The notes beneath the pieces were generated by a model. It saw only the letters and a program-made list of their open reading frames with translations. It was not told the origin of the DNA and did not search any database. The position numbers and the translations under genes are program-made. From assembly GCF_902506655.1 (NCBI RefSeq), contig NZ_LR734808.1, positions 2,533,501 through 2,597,500 on the forward strand: a stretch of DNA of 64,000 nucleotides, given 5' to 3'. The DNA is from Marinoscillum sp. 108. GTDB taxonomy: Bacteria > Bacteroidota > Bacteroidia > Cytophagales > Cyclobacteriaceae. Each line of letters opens with the position of its first letter. Position 1 is the stretch's first letter. Positions 42,836 to 51,312 of this stretch are shown here, piece by piece.

Positions 42836-43537
42836 ATGAAAACCTGGACCATCAACAGTGACATGGGTGAAAACATAGGGAATGACCATCTTCTGATGCC
42901 TTTCCTCAATGAGTGCTGCATAGCCTGCGGGGGGCATGTAGGGGATGAAAGTTCCATGCAAAAGACGGTGGATCTGGCATTAAAACATGGCGTTTCTATA
43001 GGAGCTCACCCATCATTTCCGGATCAGGTCAATTTTGGCCGGATCCCGATGCGAATGGAGAAAAATGCGTTATCTGACACACTGCGCACACAGATCGATG
43101 CCCTGAGAAAAATCTACCCCGATATCGAACACATTAAACCTCACGGGGCATTGTATAACATGGCAGCAGTAGATCCTGAAATCGCCTGGACCGTTCTGGA
43201 AGTCATTAAAGATTACCCGGGCACCATGCTGATGGCTCCATGGAAGTCTACCATCGCTCAAATGGCCGAAGAACAAGGGATCAAAGTACGCTTTGAGGGC
43301 TATGGAGACAGAAGATATCACAGCAACATGGCCCTGGTTTCGCGAAAAAACCCTGCCGGTGTGATCTCTAAAGCCAATGATGCCGTGGAACAGGTGAAAT
43401 CCATCTCCGACAGAGGCATCTTCATCTCTATAGAGGGAGATGAAATAGAATTTGTGGCCGAAACCTTCTGTGTACATGGTGATAACCCAGATGCCCTGAA
43501 AATCCTGCAAGCCCTCCATCACCTGAAAGTGTCATGA
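42836..43537 (+). CDS. pxpA: 5-oxoprolinase subunit A (LamB/YcsF family)
   Basis: The 233 residues match the LamB/YcsF family: INSDMGENIGNDHLLMPFLNECCIACGGHVGDES near the N-terminus, GAHPSFPDQVNFGR and HIKPHGALYNMA. PxpA with PxpB and PxpC opens 5-oxoproline (pyroglutamate) with ATP to give glutamate, removing a toxic cyclic by-product of glutamine and glutathione metabolism. It overlaps pxpB by 4 bp. The preferred start is ATG 42836. The early sequence is slightly shifted from the canonical DLNCDxGE to INSDMGE. Confidence 0.92.
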   Translation: MKTWTINSDMGENIGNDHLLMPFLNECCIACGGHVGDESSMQKTVDLALKHGVSIGAHPSFPDQVNFGRIPMRMEKNALSDTLRTQIDALRKIYPDIEHIKPHGALYNMAAVDPEIAWTVLEVIKDYPGTMLMAPWKSTIAQMAEEQGIKVRFEGYGDRRYHSNMALVSRKNPAGVISKANDAVEQVKSISDRGIFISIEGDEIEFVAETFCVHGDNPDALKILQALHHLKVS

Positions 43538-44259
43538 GTCCAAAAATAGTTTTCCGTACGCTTGGTCCGGAAACGTTATTGATGGAGTGGCCAGAGGTGA
43601 TCAATAAGGAGACGCTCACCTCAGTTACTGACTATTTCAAAGCCATTTCAAATGAACTGGCAGAACAAATCATCACCTGCTATCCAGCCTATTGCAGTAT
43701 CGCCATCCATTTTGATTCAGATCGGATTTCGGCAGCCAAACTTCAGGAAAGTATCCGCCAGCTGGATCTGAAGGAAGGGCAAAAATCAGAAAGACCATGC
43801 TGGGAACTGCCCGTGTGTTACGCTGAAGTATATGGCGTTGATCTTCCGAGAATGGCTGAGGTCAAAAAAATCGATCCTGAAGAAATCATCCTCCTCCATA
43901 CCCAAACGAGCCATTCTGTACACTTCTTTGGGTTTCTCCCGGGATTCATGTACCTGGGTGGCCTGCCCACAGCATTACATCACCCTCGAAAACAAACCCC
44001 CACACGTAAAATTCAGCAAGGTTCCGTGGCCATTGGCGGAAGCCAGACTGGCATCTATCCCTCCTCATCACCAGGAGGATGGCACGTCATTGGCAATTGC
44101 CCCGTACCAATGTTTGACCCCTCCAAAAACCCTCCATGCTTTATTCGCATGGGAGACGAAGTGAAATTCAACGCAGTGGAGGTGGATGAATATCTGTCCA
44201 TCAAAGAGCTGATAGCACAAGGCAAATACAACCCTAAAACCACCGCGCTCGATGGGTGA
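43534..44259 (+). CDS. pxpB: 5-oxoprolinase subunit B (KipI-like)
   Basis: The 241 residues have the allophanate hydrolase subunit 1 / KipI fold: an N-terminal domain (about 1-85), then the C-terminal cyclophilin-like domain. That domain includes HSVHFFGFLPGFMYLGGLPTALHHPRKQTPTRKIQQGSVAIGG (spread over 125-170) and GIYPSSSPGGWHVIGN. It overlaps pxpA by 4 bp and pxpC by 8 bp, as is usual for this complex. In Bacillus KipI inhibits the sporulation kinase KinA, but in the pxpABC context the oxoprolinase role is the established one. Confidence 0.92.
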   Translation: MSPKIVFRTLGPETLLMEWPEVINKETLTSVTDYFKAISNELAEQIITCYPAYCSIAIHFDSDRISAAKLQESIRQLDLKEGQKSERPCWELPVCYAEVYGVDLPRMAEVKKIDPEEIILLHTQTSHSVHFFGFLPGFMYLGGLPTALHHPRKQTPTRKIQQGSVAIGGSQTGIYPSSSPGGWHVIGNCPVPMFDPSKNPPCFIRMGDEVKFNAVEVDEYLSIKELIAQGKYNPKTTALDG

Positions 44260-45100
44260 AATAATCGTCAAAAAAACCGGTTTACACACCTCCATCCAAG
44301 ACCTTGGGCGAGGGCACTGGAGGCACTTTGGTGTGCCGCTGAGCGGAGCCATGGATCAAAGAAGTGCACAACTGGCCAATCTCCTGACCAATAACGAAGA
44401 GGATACTCCGGTAATCGAAATCACCATGATGGGACCTCAACTCCAATTTACGGAATCAGCCATCATCGTCCTCACCGGAGCAAACCTGAGCCCAAATTTG
44501 GACGGAAGTGCGATCGGAATGAATCAAAGCGTACAGGTGAAGGGTGGTCAAACGCTCTCCTTTGGCAAGCCCATACAAGGCATCCGCACCTATCTTTCCA
44601 TCAAAGGCGGGTTCGATTGTCCAAAAGTGCTGGGGAGCTATTCACAATATCCCATGGTCACTCCATCAGGAAGCCTCCAGCAAGGGGATAGATTGGCGTA
44701 CAAGTCACAGACAGTATCAGGTAGAAATCATGCCCTGATCCATACAGATCCGCAGCACTTTACGAACAAAATACTGAAAGCATCTCCGGGCCCGGAATTT
44801 GACCTACTGGAGAACTCCACCCAACAGATGCTCCTTACCAGTAGTTTCCTTATCCAGGGGAATGATAGAATGGGCTATCAACTCAAACATCCCGACATGC
44901 CTCCTCATCAGATGGAGATGGTCACGGCTCCGGTTATCCCGGGCACAGTACAGTTTACCCCTTCTGGACAGCTCATCGTTCTTATGAGAGATGCCCAGGT
45001 GACAGGTGGGTACCCTCGGGTTCTCCAACTTACCAAGGAAAGCATTGACCAACTGGCACAGAAAACCAATGGTCAATCAATTCTATTTCAGCTGGCTTGA
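44252..45100 (+). CDS. pxpC: 5-oxoprolinase subunit C (KipA-like)
   Basis: The 282 residues have the allophanate hydrolase subunit 2 / biotin-dependent carboxyltransferase-like fold. Signatures are TSIQDLGRGHWRHFGVPLSGAMDQRSAQLAN at the N-terminus, GANLSPNLDG, RTYLSIKGGFD, PSGSLQQGDRL and the C-terminal IVLMRDAQVTGGYPRV. It completes the PxpABC complex and is the last gene of the operon. A 391-bp gap follows before the next gene. No terminator is obvious. Confidence 0.92.
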   Translation: MGEIIVKKTGLHTSIQDLGRGHWRHFGVPLSGAMDQRSAQLANLLTNNEEDTPVIEITMMGPQLQFTESAIIVLTGANLSPNLDGSAIGMNQSVQVKGGQTLSFGKPIQGIRTYLSIKGGFDCPKVLGSYSQYPMVTPSGSLQQGDRLAYKSQTVSGRNHALIHTDPQHFTNKILKASPGPEFDLLENSTQQMLLTSSFLIQGNDRMGYQLKHPDMPPHQMEMVTAPVIPGTVQFTPSGQLIVLMRDAQVTGGYPRVLQLTKESIDQLAQKTNGQSILFQLA

Positions 45101-45491
45101 GTCATTTCCCCATGCTTGATGGAAGAACTGATAGGATAGGTAAATATATCGATAGCCCTCGGCCCTACATGTACCTACATGCTTCGCTATTTCCTGAAAA
45201 TCGTTAGAAATTCACGAATTAAATTTCACAATCGGACATATTTCGGAATAAAAACCAGCCACACATCACTTTCACAAAACATCATTAGGTCTCTTGATTT
45301 GTGTTAAAAGTTTTTTATACATTTGACTGGCTACCAGTAAGATTACCGACTAAAAAGTCAACTCAAACAACTTCCCGCTGTTGAAAAATTTTGAGAACCA
45401 CACAAAAGACAATACGACTATGTAACACTAATTAAACCGTTAAATTCAACCTAATTCAAAACGTAAGTTCAAAACCTAATTCAAAACACAC
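45101..45491. other. Promoter region of the secreted M4 peptidase
   Basis: This 391-bp non-coding gap between pxpC and the peptidase is A/T-rich. It carries two copies of a 15-bp direct repeat just before the start codon (separate entry). No ORF longer than a few codons and no RNA gene are supported. Confidence 0.5.
45448..45487 (+). repeat. 15-bp direct repeat before the peptidase start codon
   Basis: AACCTAATTCAAAAC occurs at 45448-45462 and again at 45473-45487, a 25-bp period, with a third partial copy (GTTCAAAAC) between. The second copy ends 4 bp before the ATG, so the repeat lies in the leader of the mRNA. It may be a translational control or protein-binding site. Confidence 0.6.
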
Positions 45492-48400
45492 ATGAGAAAA
45501 CAATTACTTGCAATGACCCTTATGGGGGCATCATTGCTGACCTATGCCCAAAGTGAGCGTAAGCCTGCAAAAGATTTCAAATCTCCTCAATTGATTTCTG
45601 TGCAGGAAGTTCCTAATCAAAACGCAAAAACTCTACTACGAGAAAAACTTCAGCTACAGAATGCTGATGACATGCAGCTCATGAAATCTGAAATGGATCA
45701 GATTGGAATGAAGCATGAGAAGTATCAGCACTATTATGAGGGAGTCAAAGTATTCGGATCAGAATACACCGTACATTCCAAATCAGGCAAGATTTCACAT
45801 CTTTCGGGGAAACTTGCCAAAGTGGAAAATGTAGACGTGAAGCCTACTCTTTCTGAGCAAGCTGCGTTGGACAAAGCTTCTTCTAAGATTACGGCTGAAA
45901 AATTCATTTGGGATGAAGACTTCTCAAAGAAGCCAAAAGCTGAGTTGGTCATACTTGATGCTGCCACGACGGGCAAAGACGAAGCCCGCCTGACGTACAA
46001 GTTTGAAATCATCTCACTAAGACCGTACCAGCGGTATGATGTCTTTGTGGATGCCAAAAGCGGAGAGACGCTCATGATGTACAGCAAAATCCATTTTGCG
46101 GATGCTGTGGGTTCTGCAGCGACCCGTTACAGTGGCACACAAACCGTCCATACCGATAGCTACTCCGGTAGCTACAGACTAAGGGACTATTCACGTGGAA
46201 ATGGCGTGGTGACCTGGGATGCTACCACTGCTACTGGCGTGAATAACTCAACCGGGGTTCCTATTGGGTCTTCGGATTACACGGATAACAACAATAGCTG
46301 GACTGCCGCAGAGTTTGACAATGCCGATAAGGATGATGCCGGACTCGAAGCTCATTTCGGTGCTGCAGCCACTTATGACTTCTTTAGCACCACTTTTGGC
46401 CGAAATAGCTACAATGGCTCAGGCGCTACCATCAATAGCCATGTGAATACAGACATTGAAGATGTATATGGCTACCCTTCAGGCTACAACGACAATGCCT
46501 TCTGGAATGGCAACGTCATGGTGTATGGAAAAGGTAACTCACTGGATCCCCTGACCACTGTGGACATCACCGGCCACGAAATTGGTCATGCTTTCATGGA
46601 GTACACAGCCGGCATGATCTATCAGAAAGAATCAGGTGCCATGAATGAGTCCTTTAGTGACATCTGGGGTACCTGTGTGGAAAACTACACCAACGTAAAC
46701 TACGGCACCAACAAGGACCTATGGAACCTGGGTACGGAGATTGGACAAACTTTCCGATCCATGTCCAACCCTAACGCCCATAGCCAGCCTGATACTTATG
46801 GTGGTACTTACTGGGTAAGCGTAACCAGCTGTAGCCCAAACAGCAGCAATGACTACTGTGGTGTACACACCAACAGTGGAGTGGGTAATCACTGGTTCTA
46901 CATCCTGACAGTGGGGAAATCCGGCACCAATGACATTGGAAGTAACTATAGTGTCACAGGTATAGGTATTGACAAAGCAGCAGCAATCTCCTGGAGATCA
47001 CAGTCTGTTTACCTGGGTGCTAATTCCACCTATGCAGACTGGAGAACTTTTGCCATCCAATCAGCTAAGGACCTCTACGGAGCAGACTCTCCGGAAGAAA
47101 TAGCCGTCACCAACGCCTGGTATGCAGTGGGTGTGGGCGCTGCCTACTCAGCCCCTGTAGGATGTGTAGCTTCACCTTTATCCCTGTCTATCACATTTGA
47201 TAACTATCCGGAGGAAACCAGCTGGACAGTGAAGAATAGCGGGGGAACTACAGTAGCTTCCGGTGGAACCTATGGGTCACAACCTGATGGATCTACCCTC
47301 AACCTGGACATCAACCTGACCGCAGGTGATTACACTTTCACCATCAATGACAGCTATGGAGACGGTATCTGCTGCTCATACGGAAGTGGGTCTTACACCC
47401 TTTCAAGTGGATCTACCACCATCAAGACCGGCGGAAGTTTCTCTTCGTCTGAGAGTACTAACTTCTGTATCTCATCAGGGGCTGATACACAGGCGCCTAC
47501 AGCACCTACCGGCCTGGCGGCATCCAATGTCACTCAAACTACGCTGACTCTGACATGGACTGCCTCAACTGATAACGTAGGTGTGACAGGGTACAACGTA
47601 TTCCAGGGCTCCACAAACATTGGTACGGTAACAGGAACATCCGCAAACATCACTAGTTTGTCTTCGGGCACAAGCTACTCGTTTCATGTGACAGCAGTGG
47701 ATGCGGCAGCCAATGAGTCTGCTTCCAGCAATACGGTAAATGTGACCACTCAGTCTCCGGACACCACAGCTCCATCTGTACCAACGGGCCTGGCAGCATC
47801 TGGAGTGACCCAGACTTCACTTACGCTATCCTGGAGCGCTTCCAGTGACAATGTAGGAGTAACAGGTTACGACGTATACAGAGACGGCAGTCTTTATACT
47901 TCAGTATCTGGCACCAGCACCAGCGTCACAGGACTTACGGCCAGTACTACCTATGCATTCAGGGTAAGAGCGAAAGATGCCGCAGGTAACAACTCGGCAC
48001 AGAGTACTGCGCTGAATGTAACCACGGCAGCCAACAACGTGACGTACTGCACGGCTAAGGGAAATAACACCAACTACGAGTGGATTGACCTGATTCAACT
48101 TGGATCTATCAATAACTCCTCAGCAGCCAATGGTGGCTATGGCAACTTCACCTCACAGTCTACCACGCTTGTACTCAACTCCAGCAACACGATTTACTTC
48201 AGTGCCGGATTTGCCAGCTCTACTTACAGTGAAAACTGGAGAGTGTGGATAGACTACAATCAAGATGGTGATTTCTCAGACAGTGGTGAGCAGGTGGTCA
48301 CCGGTACTTCCTCCAATGGAAATACCTACTCGGCCAGCTTTACAGTACCTGGAGGAGCCGCTCTTGGTTCTACCAGAATGCGTGTTGCCATGGTGTGGAA

Positions 48401-48770
48401 CGCCACACCTGCAAGCTGTGGAACCTTCTCTTACGGTGAAGTAGAAGACTACACAGTCAACATCTCTGCCACCAGTATCAATGGCATTGCTGCGGCCAGC
48501 AGCCCGTCATTTGCAGAGTCTCTGGATCATGAGCTTTCGGAAGCTTCATTCGGAGTGTATCCTAACCCGGTAGGAGCTGTACTCAATTTCAATACAGGAG
48601 ATTTCAAAGTCATTTCAGGCTTGAGAATTATTGACCTGGGAGGAAAAGAAATGAGGAGACTTTCCGGAAACGCGAATGCACTCAACGTCTCCGACCTACA
48701 CCCTGGCCTTTATATCCTGGAAGTGGAGTCTGAAAGAGGTAAGTTTCAGACCAAATTCCTCAAGCGATAG
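45492..48770 (+). CDS. Secreted M4 metallopeptidase (thermolysin-like) with FN3, GEVED and T9SS type A domains
   Basis: 1092 residues. Signal peptide (1-19), FTP propeptide (about 50-190, HYYEGVKVFGSEYTVHSKSG), then the M4 catalytic domain (about 210-560). The zinc motif HEIGHAF (about 360-364) and downstream MNESFSDIWG give the third ligand Glu, with a C-terminal active-site His in VHTNSGVGNHWFY. After a beta domain come two FN3 domains (about 667-845), a GEVED domain (VWIDYNQDGDFSD ... YGEVEDYTV) and a type A T9SS sorting domain (FGVYPNPVGAVLNF ... GLYILEVESERGKFQTKFLK). It degrades extracellular protein after propeptide removal. A terminator follows. Confidence 0.93.
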   Translation: MRKQLLAMTLMGASLLTYAQSERKPAKDFKSPQLISVQEVPNQNAKTLLREKLQLQNADDMQLMKSEMDQIGMKHEKYQHYYEGVKVFGSEYTVHSKSGKISHLSGKLAKVENVDVKPTLSEQAALDKASSKITAEKFIWDEDFSKKPKAELVILDAATTGKDEARLTYKFEIISLRPYQRYDVFVDAKSGETLMMYSKIHFADAVGSAATRYSGTQTVHTDSYSGSYRLRDYSRGNGVVTWDATTATGVNNSTGVPIGSSDYTDNNNSWTAAEFDNADKDDAGLEAHFGAAATYDFFSTTFGRNSYNGSGATINSHVNTDIEDVYGYPSGYNDNAFWNGNVMVYGKGNSLDPLTTVDITGHEIGHAFMEYTAGMIYQKESGAMNESFSDIWGTCVENYTNVNYGTNKDLWNLGTEIGQTFRSMSNPNAHSQPDTYGGTYWVSVTSCSPNSSNDYCGVHTNSGVGNHWFYILTVGKSGTNDIGSNYSVTGIGIDKAAAISWRSQSVYLGANSTYADWRTFAIQSAKDLYGADSPEEIAVTNAWYAVGVGAAYSAPVGCVASPLSLSITFDNYPEETSWTVKNSGGTTVASGGTYGSQPDGSTLNLDINLTAGDYTFTINDSYGDGICCSYGSGSYTLSSGSTTIKTGGSFSSSESTNFCISSGADTQAPTAPTGLAASNVTQTTLTLTWTASTDNVGVTGYNVFQGSTNIGTVTGTSANITSLSSGTSYSFHVTAVDAAANESASSNTVNVTTQSPDTTAPSVPTGLAASGVTQTSLTLSWSASSDNVGVTGYDVYRDGSLYTSVSGTSTSVTGLTASTTYAFRVRAKDAAGNNSAQSTALNVTTAANNVTYCTAKGNNTNYEWIDLIQLGSINNSSAANGGYGNFTSQSTTLVLNSSNTIYFSAGFASSTYSENWRVWIDYNQDGDFSDSGEQVVTGTSSNGNTYSASFTVPGGAALGSTRMRVAMVWNATPASCGTFSYGEVEDYTVNISATSINGIAAASSPSFAESLDHELSEASFGVYPNPVGAVLNFNTGDFKVISGLRIIDLGGKEMRRLSGNANALNVSDLHPGLYILEVESERGKFQTKFLKR

Positions 48771-48800
48771 TAAATAAAACGGTTTAATAAATGGGAAAGA

Positions 48801-48838
48801 GGTCTTATCAGCGCAAGCTGGTAAGACCTTTTTTTTTA
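48801..48838 (+). terminator. Rho-independent terminator after the M4 peptidase
   Basis: GGTCTTATCAGC pairs with GCTGGTAAGACC (one G-T pair) around a GCAA tetraloop, followed by a run of nine T. Confidence 0.92.
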
Positions 48839-48861
48839 TCCATACTATCTTAATACCCTGA

Positions 48862-49725
48862 TCAATCTCCCATGGCAATGGTGAGTCGATCGAGCACATA
48901 GCCTTCCTTCACCACCACCATCGAGTTTACCGGCACTGGTTCCCACCCGGGATCATCACTCAAAGGCTCAGAACTGATGATCACCGCTTTTTCGTGTTCT
49001 CCCGGACTGATCATGTGGCAAACTCCGTCTTCACAGGCATATCGCTTCCCCACATTCAGATAAAGCGAATCCGCATTTTCTGGTATATCCGTAGTGAACC
49101 TGACTGCCACAGATATACTACCATCGGTCAGCACCATGTTCATATAACTGGGCTCATCCACTCCCATTTCCAGCCCTAGTTCTACCACTTTGCGAATGGC
49201 AGCCATGAGCGAAGAACTCATCTGATCATGTGGAGGCAGGGTATCTCGCTTTTTCAGTTCATCCTGCACCAGACAAAAAAAGTGCTCCGAGTCAGTAGAT
49301 CCTTTTAATTCCTCAAAAGCCTCATCCGAAAGCAATTGAACAATCTTCCGTCGGATTTTGTGAAATCCACCAATATCTCCATTGTGCATAAAGGCATATT
49401 GCTGGTAGCTAAATGGGTGACAGTTATTTTCAGAAACCTGAAGCCCCTGAGTAGCAGCCCGTACATGAGCCATGATGCAGGTAGACTCTGTGATGCGAGC
49501 CAGTTGGATAAGGTTACGGTTGTTCCAGGCTGGAGTAACTGACTTAAAGAAAGCCGGACTATTTGAAATGGAGTGATTGTACCAGCCCAGACCAAAGCCA
49601 TCGCCATTAAGTGGTTCGTCACGCTCCAGGGCATTAAAGCTCTGATGAATCAGGGAATGCGTGGGTTCGGTGATGAGGGAGCCAATCCTGATTGGCTTAC
49701 CCTGATAGAAAGTAAAGCGGCACAT
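48862..49725 (-). CDS. Class II glutamine amidotransferase (EgtC/YafJ-like)
   Basis: The 287 residues start MCRFTFYQG, so Cys2 becomes the N-terminal nucleophile after Met removal. Motifs of the Ntn glutaminase fold follow: NGDGFGLGWYNH, IMAHVRAAT, NCHPFSYQQYAFMHNGDI, STDSEHFFCLV. This is a stand-alone glutaminase domain, without the sugar isomerase or synthetase domain of GlmS, PurF or AsnB. Substrates in this group vary (for example gamma-glutamyl compounds in ergothioneine synthesis). No ergothioneine genes are near. It is monocistronic here. Confidence 0.85.
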   Translation of the reverse strand: MCRFTFYQGKPIRIGSLITEPTHSLIHQSFNALERDEPLNGDGFGLGWYNHSISNSPAFFKSVTPAWNNRNLIQLARITESTCIMAHVRAATQGLQVSENNCHPFSYQQYAFMHNGDIGGFHKIRRKIVQLLSDEAFEELKGSTDSEHFFCLVQDELKKRDTLPPHDQMSSSLMAAIRKVVELGLEMGVDEPSYMNMVLTDGSISVAVRFTTDIPENADSLYLNVGKRYACEDGVCHMISPGEHEKAVIISSEPLSDDPGWEPVPVNSMVVVKEGYVLDRLTIAMGD

Positions 49726-49815
49726 GGCCTTGGGTATTTTTTCAGTTGTTGAGATAAAAGATAGGAAATTATCCCACCATTCTCACGACTATGTACTGCT
49801 TTTTATAGGCCATGA

Positions 49816-50247
49816 TTATTCGGGCACAGGATAAACCATCCGCTTATTCACTACAAACCTCCTTTCGTCGCTTGTAGGATTCACCCCGGGTAGTTCTACT
49901 CCTGCCTGCGCAGACCAGTGAAGACTGCTATGCCTACCTATATAGGTGGCTGGGGCGGACTCCGGCAGACTCACCTCCGTGTTCCAGGTCTTCTCCTCAC
50001 CCGCAGAAATCTGAAAATTCTCCGCAATGAGCTTCTCCTCGCTATATATCGTAGTACTATGCGCAGAGCTTTCGACGGCTTTCACCCTCAGGTAAATTTT
50101 TTCAAAAATGAGGGTTTCATCTACAGGCTTCACGGTGACGCTGACCTGAAGTGACTCGCCATGACTCAATACCTCCTTGTCATAGGCGAGATCTACCTTG
50201 GCCGCCCCTCCTGTCACAAAATTCTTAAGGTCTTTCAGTATGCTCAT
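49816..50247 (-). CDS. Spo0M-like (SpoOM family) protein, copy A
   Basis: 143 residues. The start SILKDLKNFVTGGAAKVDLAYDKEVLSHGESLQVSVTV is characteristic of the Spo0M family, which has an arrestin-like beta-sandwich. It is followed by FEKIYLRVKAVES and the C-terminal SSLHWSAQAGVELPGVNPTSDERRFVV. In Bacillus Spo0M affects sporulation and cytoskeletal behaviour. In non-sporulating bacteria the role is unknown. It lies 1 bp from copy B and shares its layout, so the pair arose by duplication. The C-terminal half present in longer family members is missing. Confidence 0.8.
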   Translation of the reverse strand: MSILKDLKNFVTGGAAKVDLAYDKEVLSHGESLQVSVTVKPVDETLIFEKIYLRVKAVESSAHSTTIYSEEKLIAENFQISAGEEKTWNTEVSLPESAPATYIGRHSSLHWSAQAGVELPGVNPTSDERRFVVNKRMVYPVPE

Positions 50248-50248
50248 T

Positions 50249-50746
50249 TCACAGATCGTTCATTGTATAATTCATGGCCTTGGACACCAGTAGCTCCACC
50301 CATCCGCTGTCCGGGTCATTTCCTGGCATATCCAGTCCGGCTTGAAACTCCCATTTAAAAAAGACACTCTTACCATGATAAGTAGCCTTTGTATCCTCAG
50401 GGAGTTCAAACTCCGCCAGCCACTTATCCTCAGCCCCCTTCTTTAGTTCAAGATCGGTCGCTAGTATCATCTCTTTCTGAAAATGATCCTCAAACCGGGT
50501 TTCATCCCGGGTGGATGTTCGGGAGTTTCCATCTCCATCTGTTTCGGTATAGGTCACCGTCTTGATATAAGTTTCCCTCGCACGAATATTCAGGTAGACT
50601 TTTTTGATCTTACAGTCGTCTTTGGCAATGGCCGTCACAAACAGCCGAATCGGGGCACTTCCATCCACCATCGGACTCTCAAACACCACACTGACACTTG
50701 CCGCCCCTCCGGTGATATAATTTTTGATTTTAGAAAATAAGCCCAT
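50249..50746 (-). CDS. Spo0M-like (SpoOM family) protein, copy B
   Basis: 165 residues from ATG 50746; the frame extends to a TTG at 50752. It begins GLFSKIKNYITGGAASVSVVFESPMVDGSAPIRLFVTA and ends FFKWEFQAGLDMPGNDPDSGWVELLVSK, aligning with copy A across its length (ITGGAASV/VTGGAAKV, GLDMPGNDPDS/GVELPGVNPTS). It has an extra loop (YTETDGDGNSRTSTRDETRF) absent in copy A. The arrestin-type fold and tandem arrangement suggest a heteromeric pair in the cytoplasm. The function is unknown. Confidence 0.8.
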   Translation of the reverse strand: MGLFSKIKNYITGGAASVSVVFESPMVDGSAPIRLFVTAIAKDDCKIKKVYLNIRARETYIKTVTYTETDGDGNSRTSTRDETRFEDHFQKEMILATDLELKKGAEDKWLAEFELPEDTKATYHGKSVFFKWEFQAGLDMPGNDPDSGWVELLVSKAMNYTMNDL

Positions 50747-50814
50747 GTCCAATCACTTTTGGGTGTTAAAACTGTTGAAAAAAAGATAAAAGATCATCCG
50801 TGTAAGAGGGTATT

Positions 50815-51228
50815 TCAGGAAGAATGATCGGAGACAATCACCCATTCGCCATCAATCTGCCTGAAAAGTAACGTAAAATGTCCACTGGCATTCCCGGCAC
50901 TTCTCTCCAGGGACCACTGCCCAATGACAAACCAATAATCGGTATTCAGTGGGTAAATTTCCAGGATATCAAAGGCCAGTTGGCCCATGGTAGCCTGATC
51001 AGGATAGTTTCTTTGATAGCGCTCCAAAGTAGTCTGCCAGCCATAAGTAAGCCCATCCTTACCCACAAAAACCAGCTGATCGGATTTCCAATAGCCTTCC
51101 ATAAAACATGGAATATTTCCGGCATTCCAGCAATCCACCTGAGCAGAGAGGACCGCTCGTATTTCGTTTTCCGTCTGTGCCAATGCCAGTGAGGGAATCA
51201 TTAAAAAAACCAGTGCAAAAGTTTTCAT
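50815..51228 (-). CDS. Secreted SnoaL/NTF2-like (DUF4440-type) protein
   Basis: 137 residues from ATG 51228, preceded by AAGGAATG, which may serve as a ribosome site. The frame runs on to 51258 but the shorter start gives the signal peptide MKTFALVFLMIPSLALAQ. The mature part has the NTF2-like pattern IRAVLSAQVDCWNAGNIPCFMEGYWKSDQLVFVGKDG and ends GHFTLLFRQIDGEWVIVSDHSS, which is typical of DUF4440/SnoaL-like domains. The catalytic activity, if any, is not known. Two Cys (CWNAGNIPC) are 8 apart and could pair in the periplasm. Confidence 0.75.
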   Translation of the reverse strand: MKTFALVFLMIPSLALAQTENEIRAVLSAQVDCWNAGNIPCFMEGYWKSDQLVFVGKDGLTYGWQTTLERYQRNYPDQATMGQLAFDILEIYPLNTDYWFVIGQWSLERSAGNASGHFTLLFRQIDGEWVIVSDHSS

Positions 51229-51312
51229 AGGGCATTCCTTTAACACCAAAATAACCATTTAGCATCAAATCAGCCCTCCATCGCACCGATCATTCGTAAG
51301 TGTTTCCAAATA

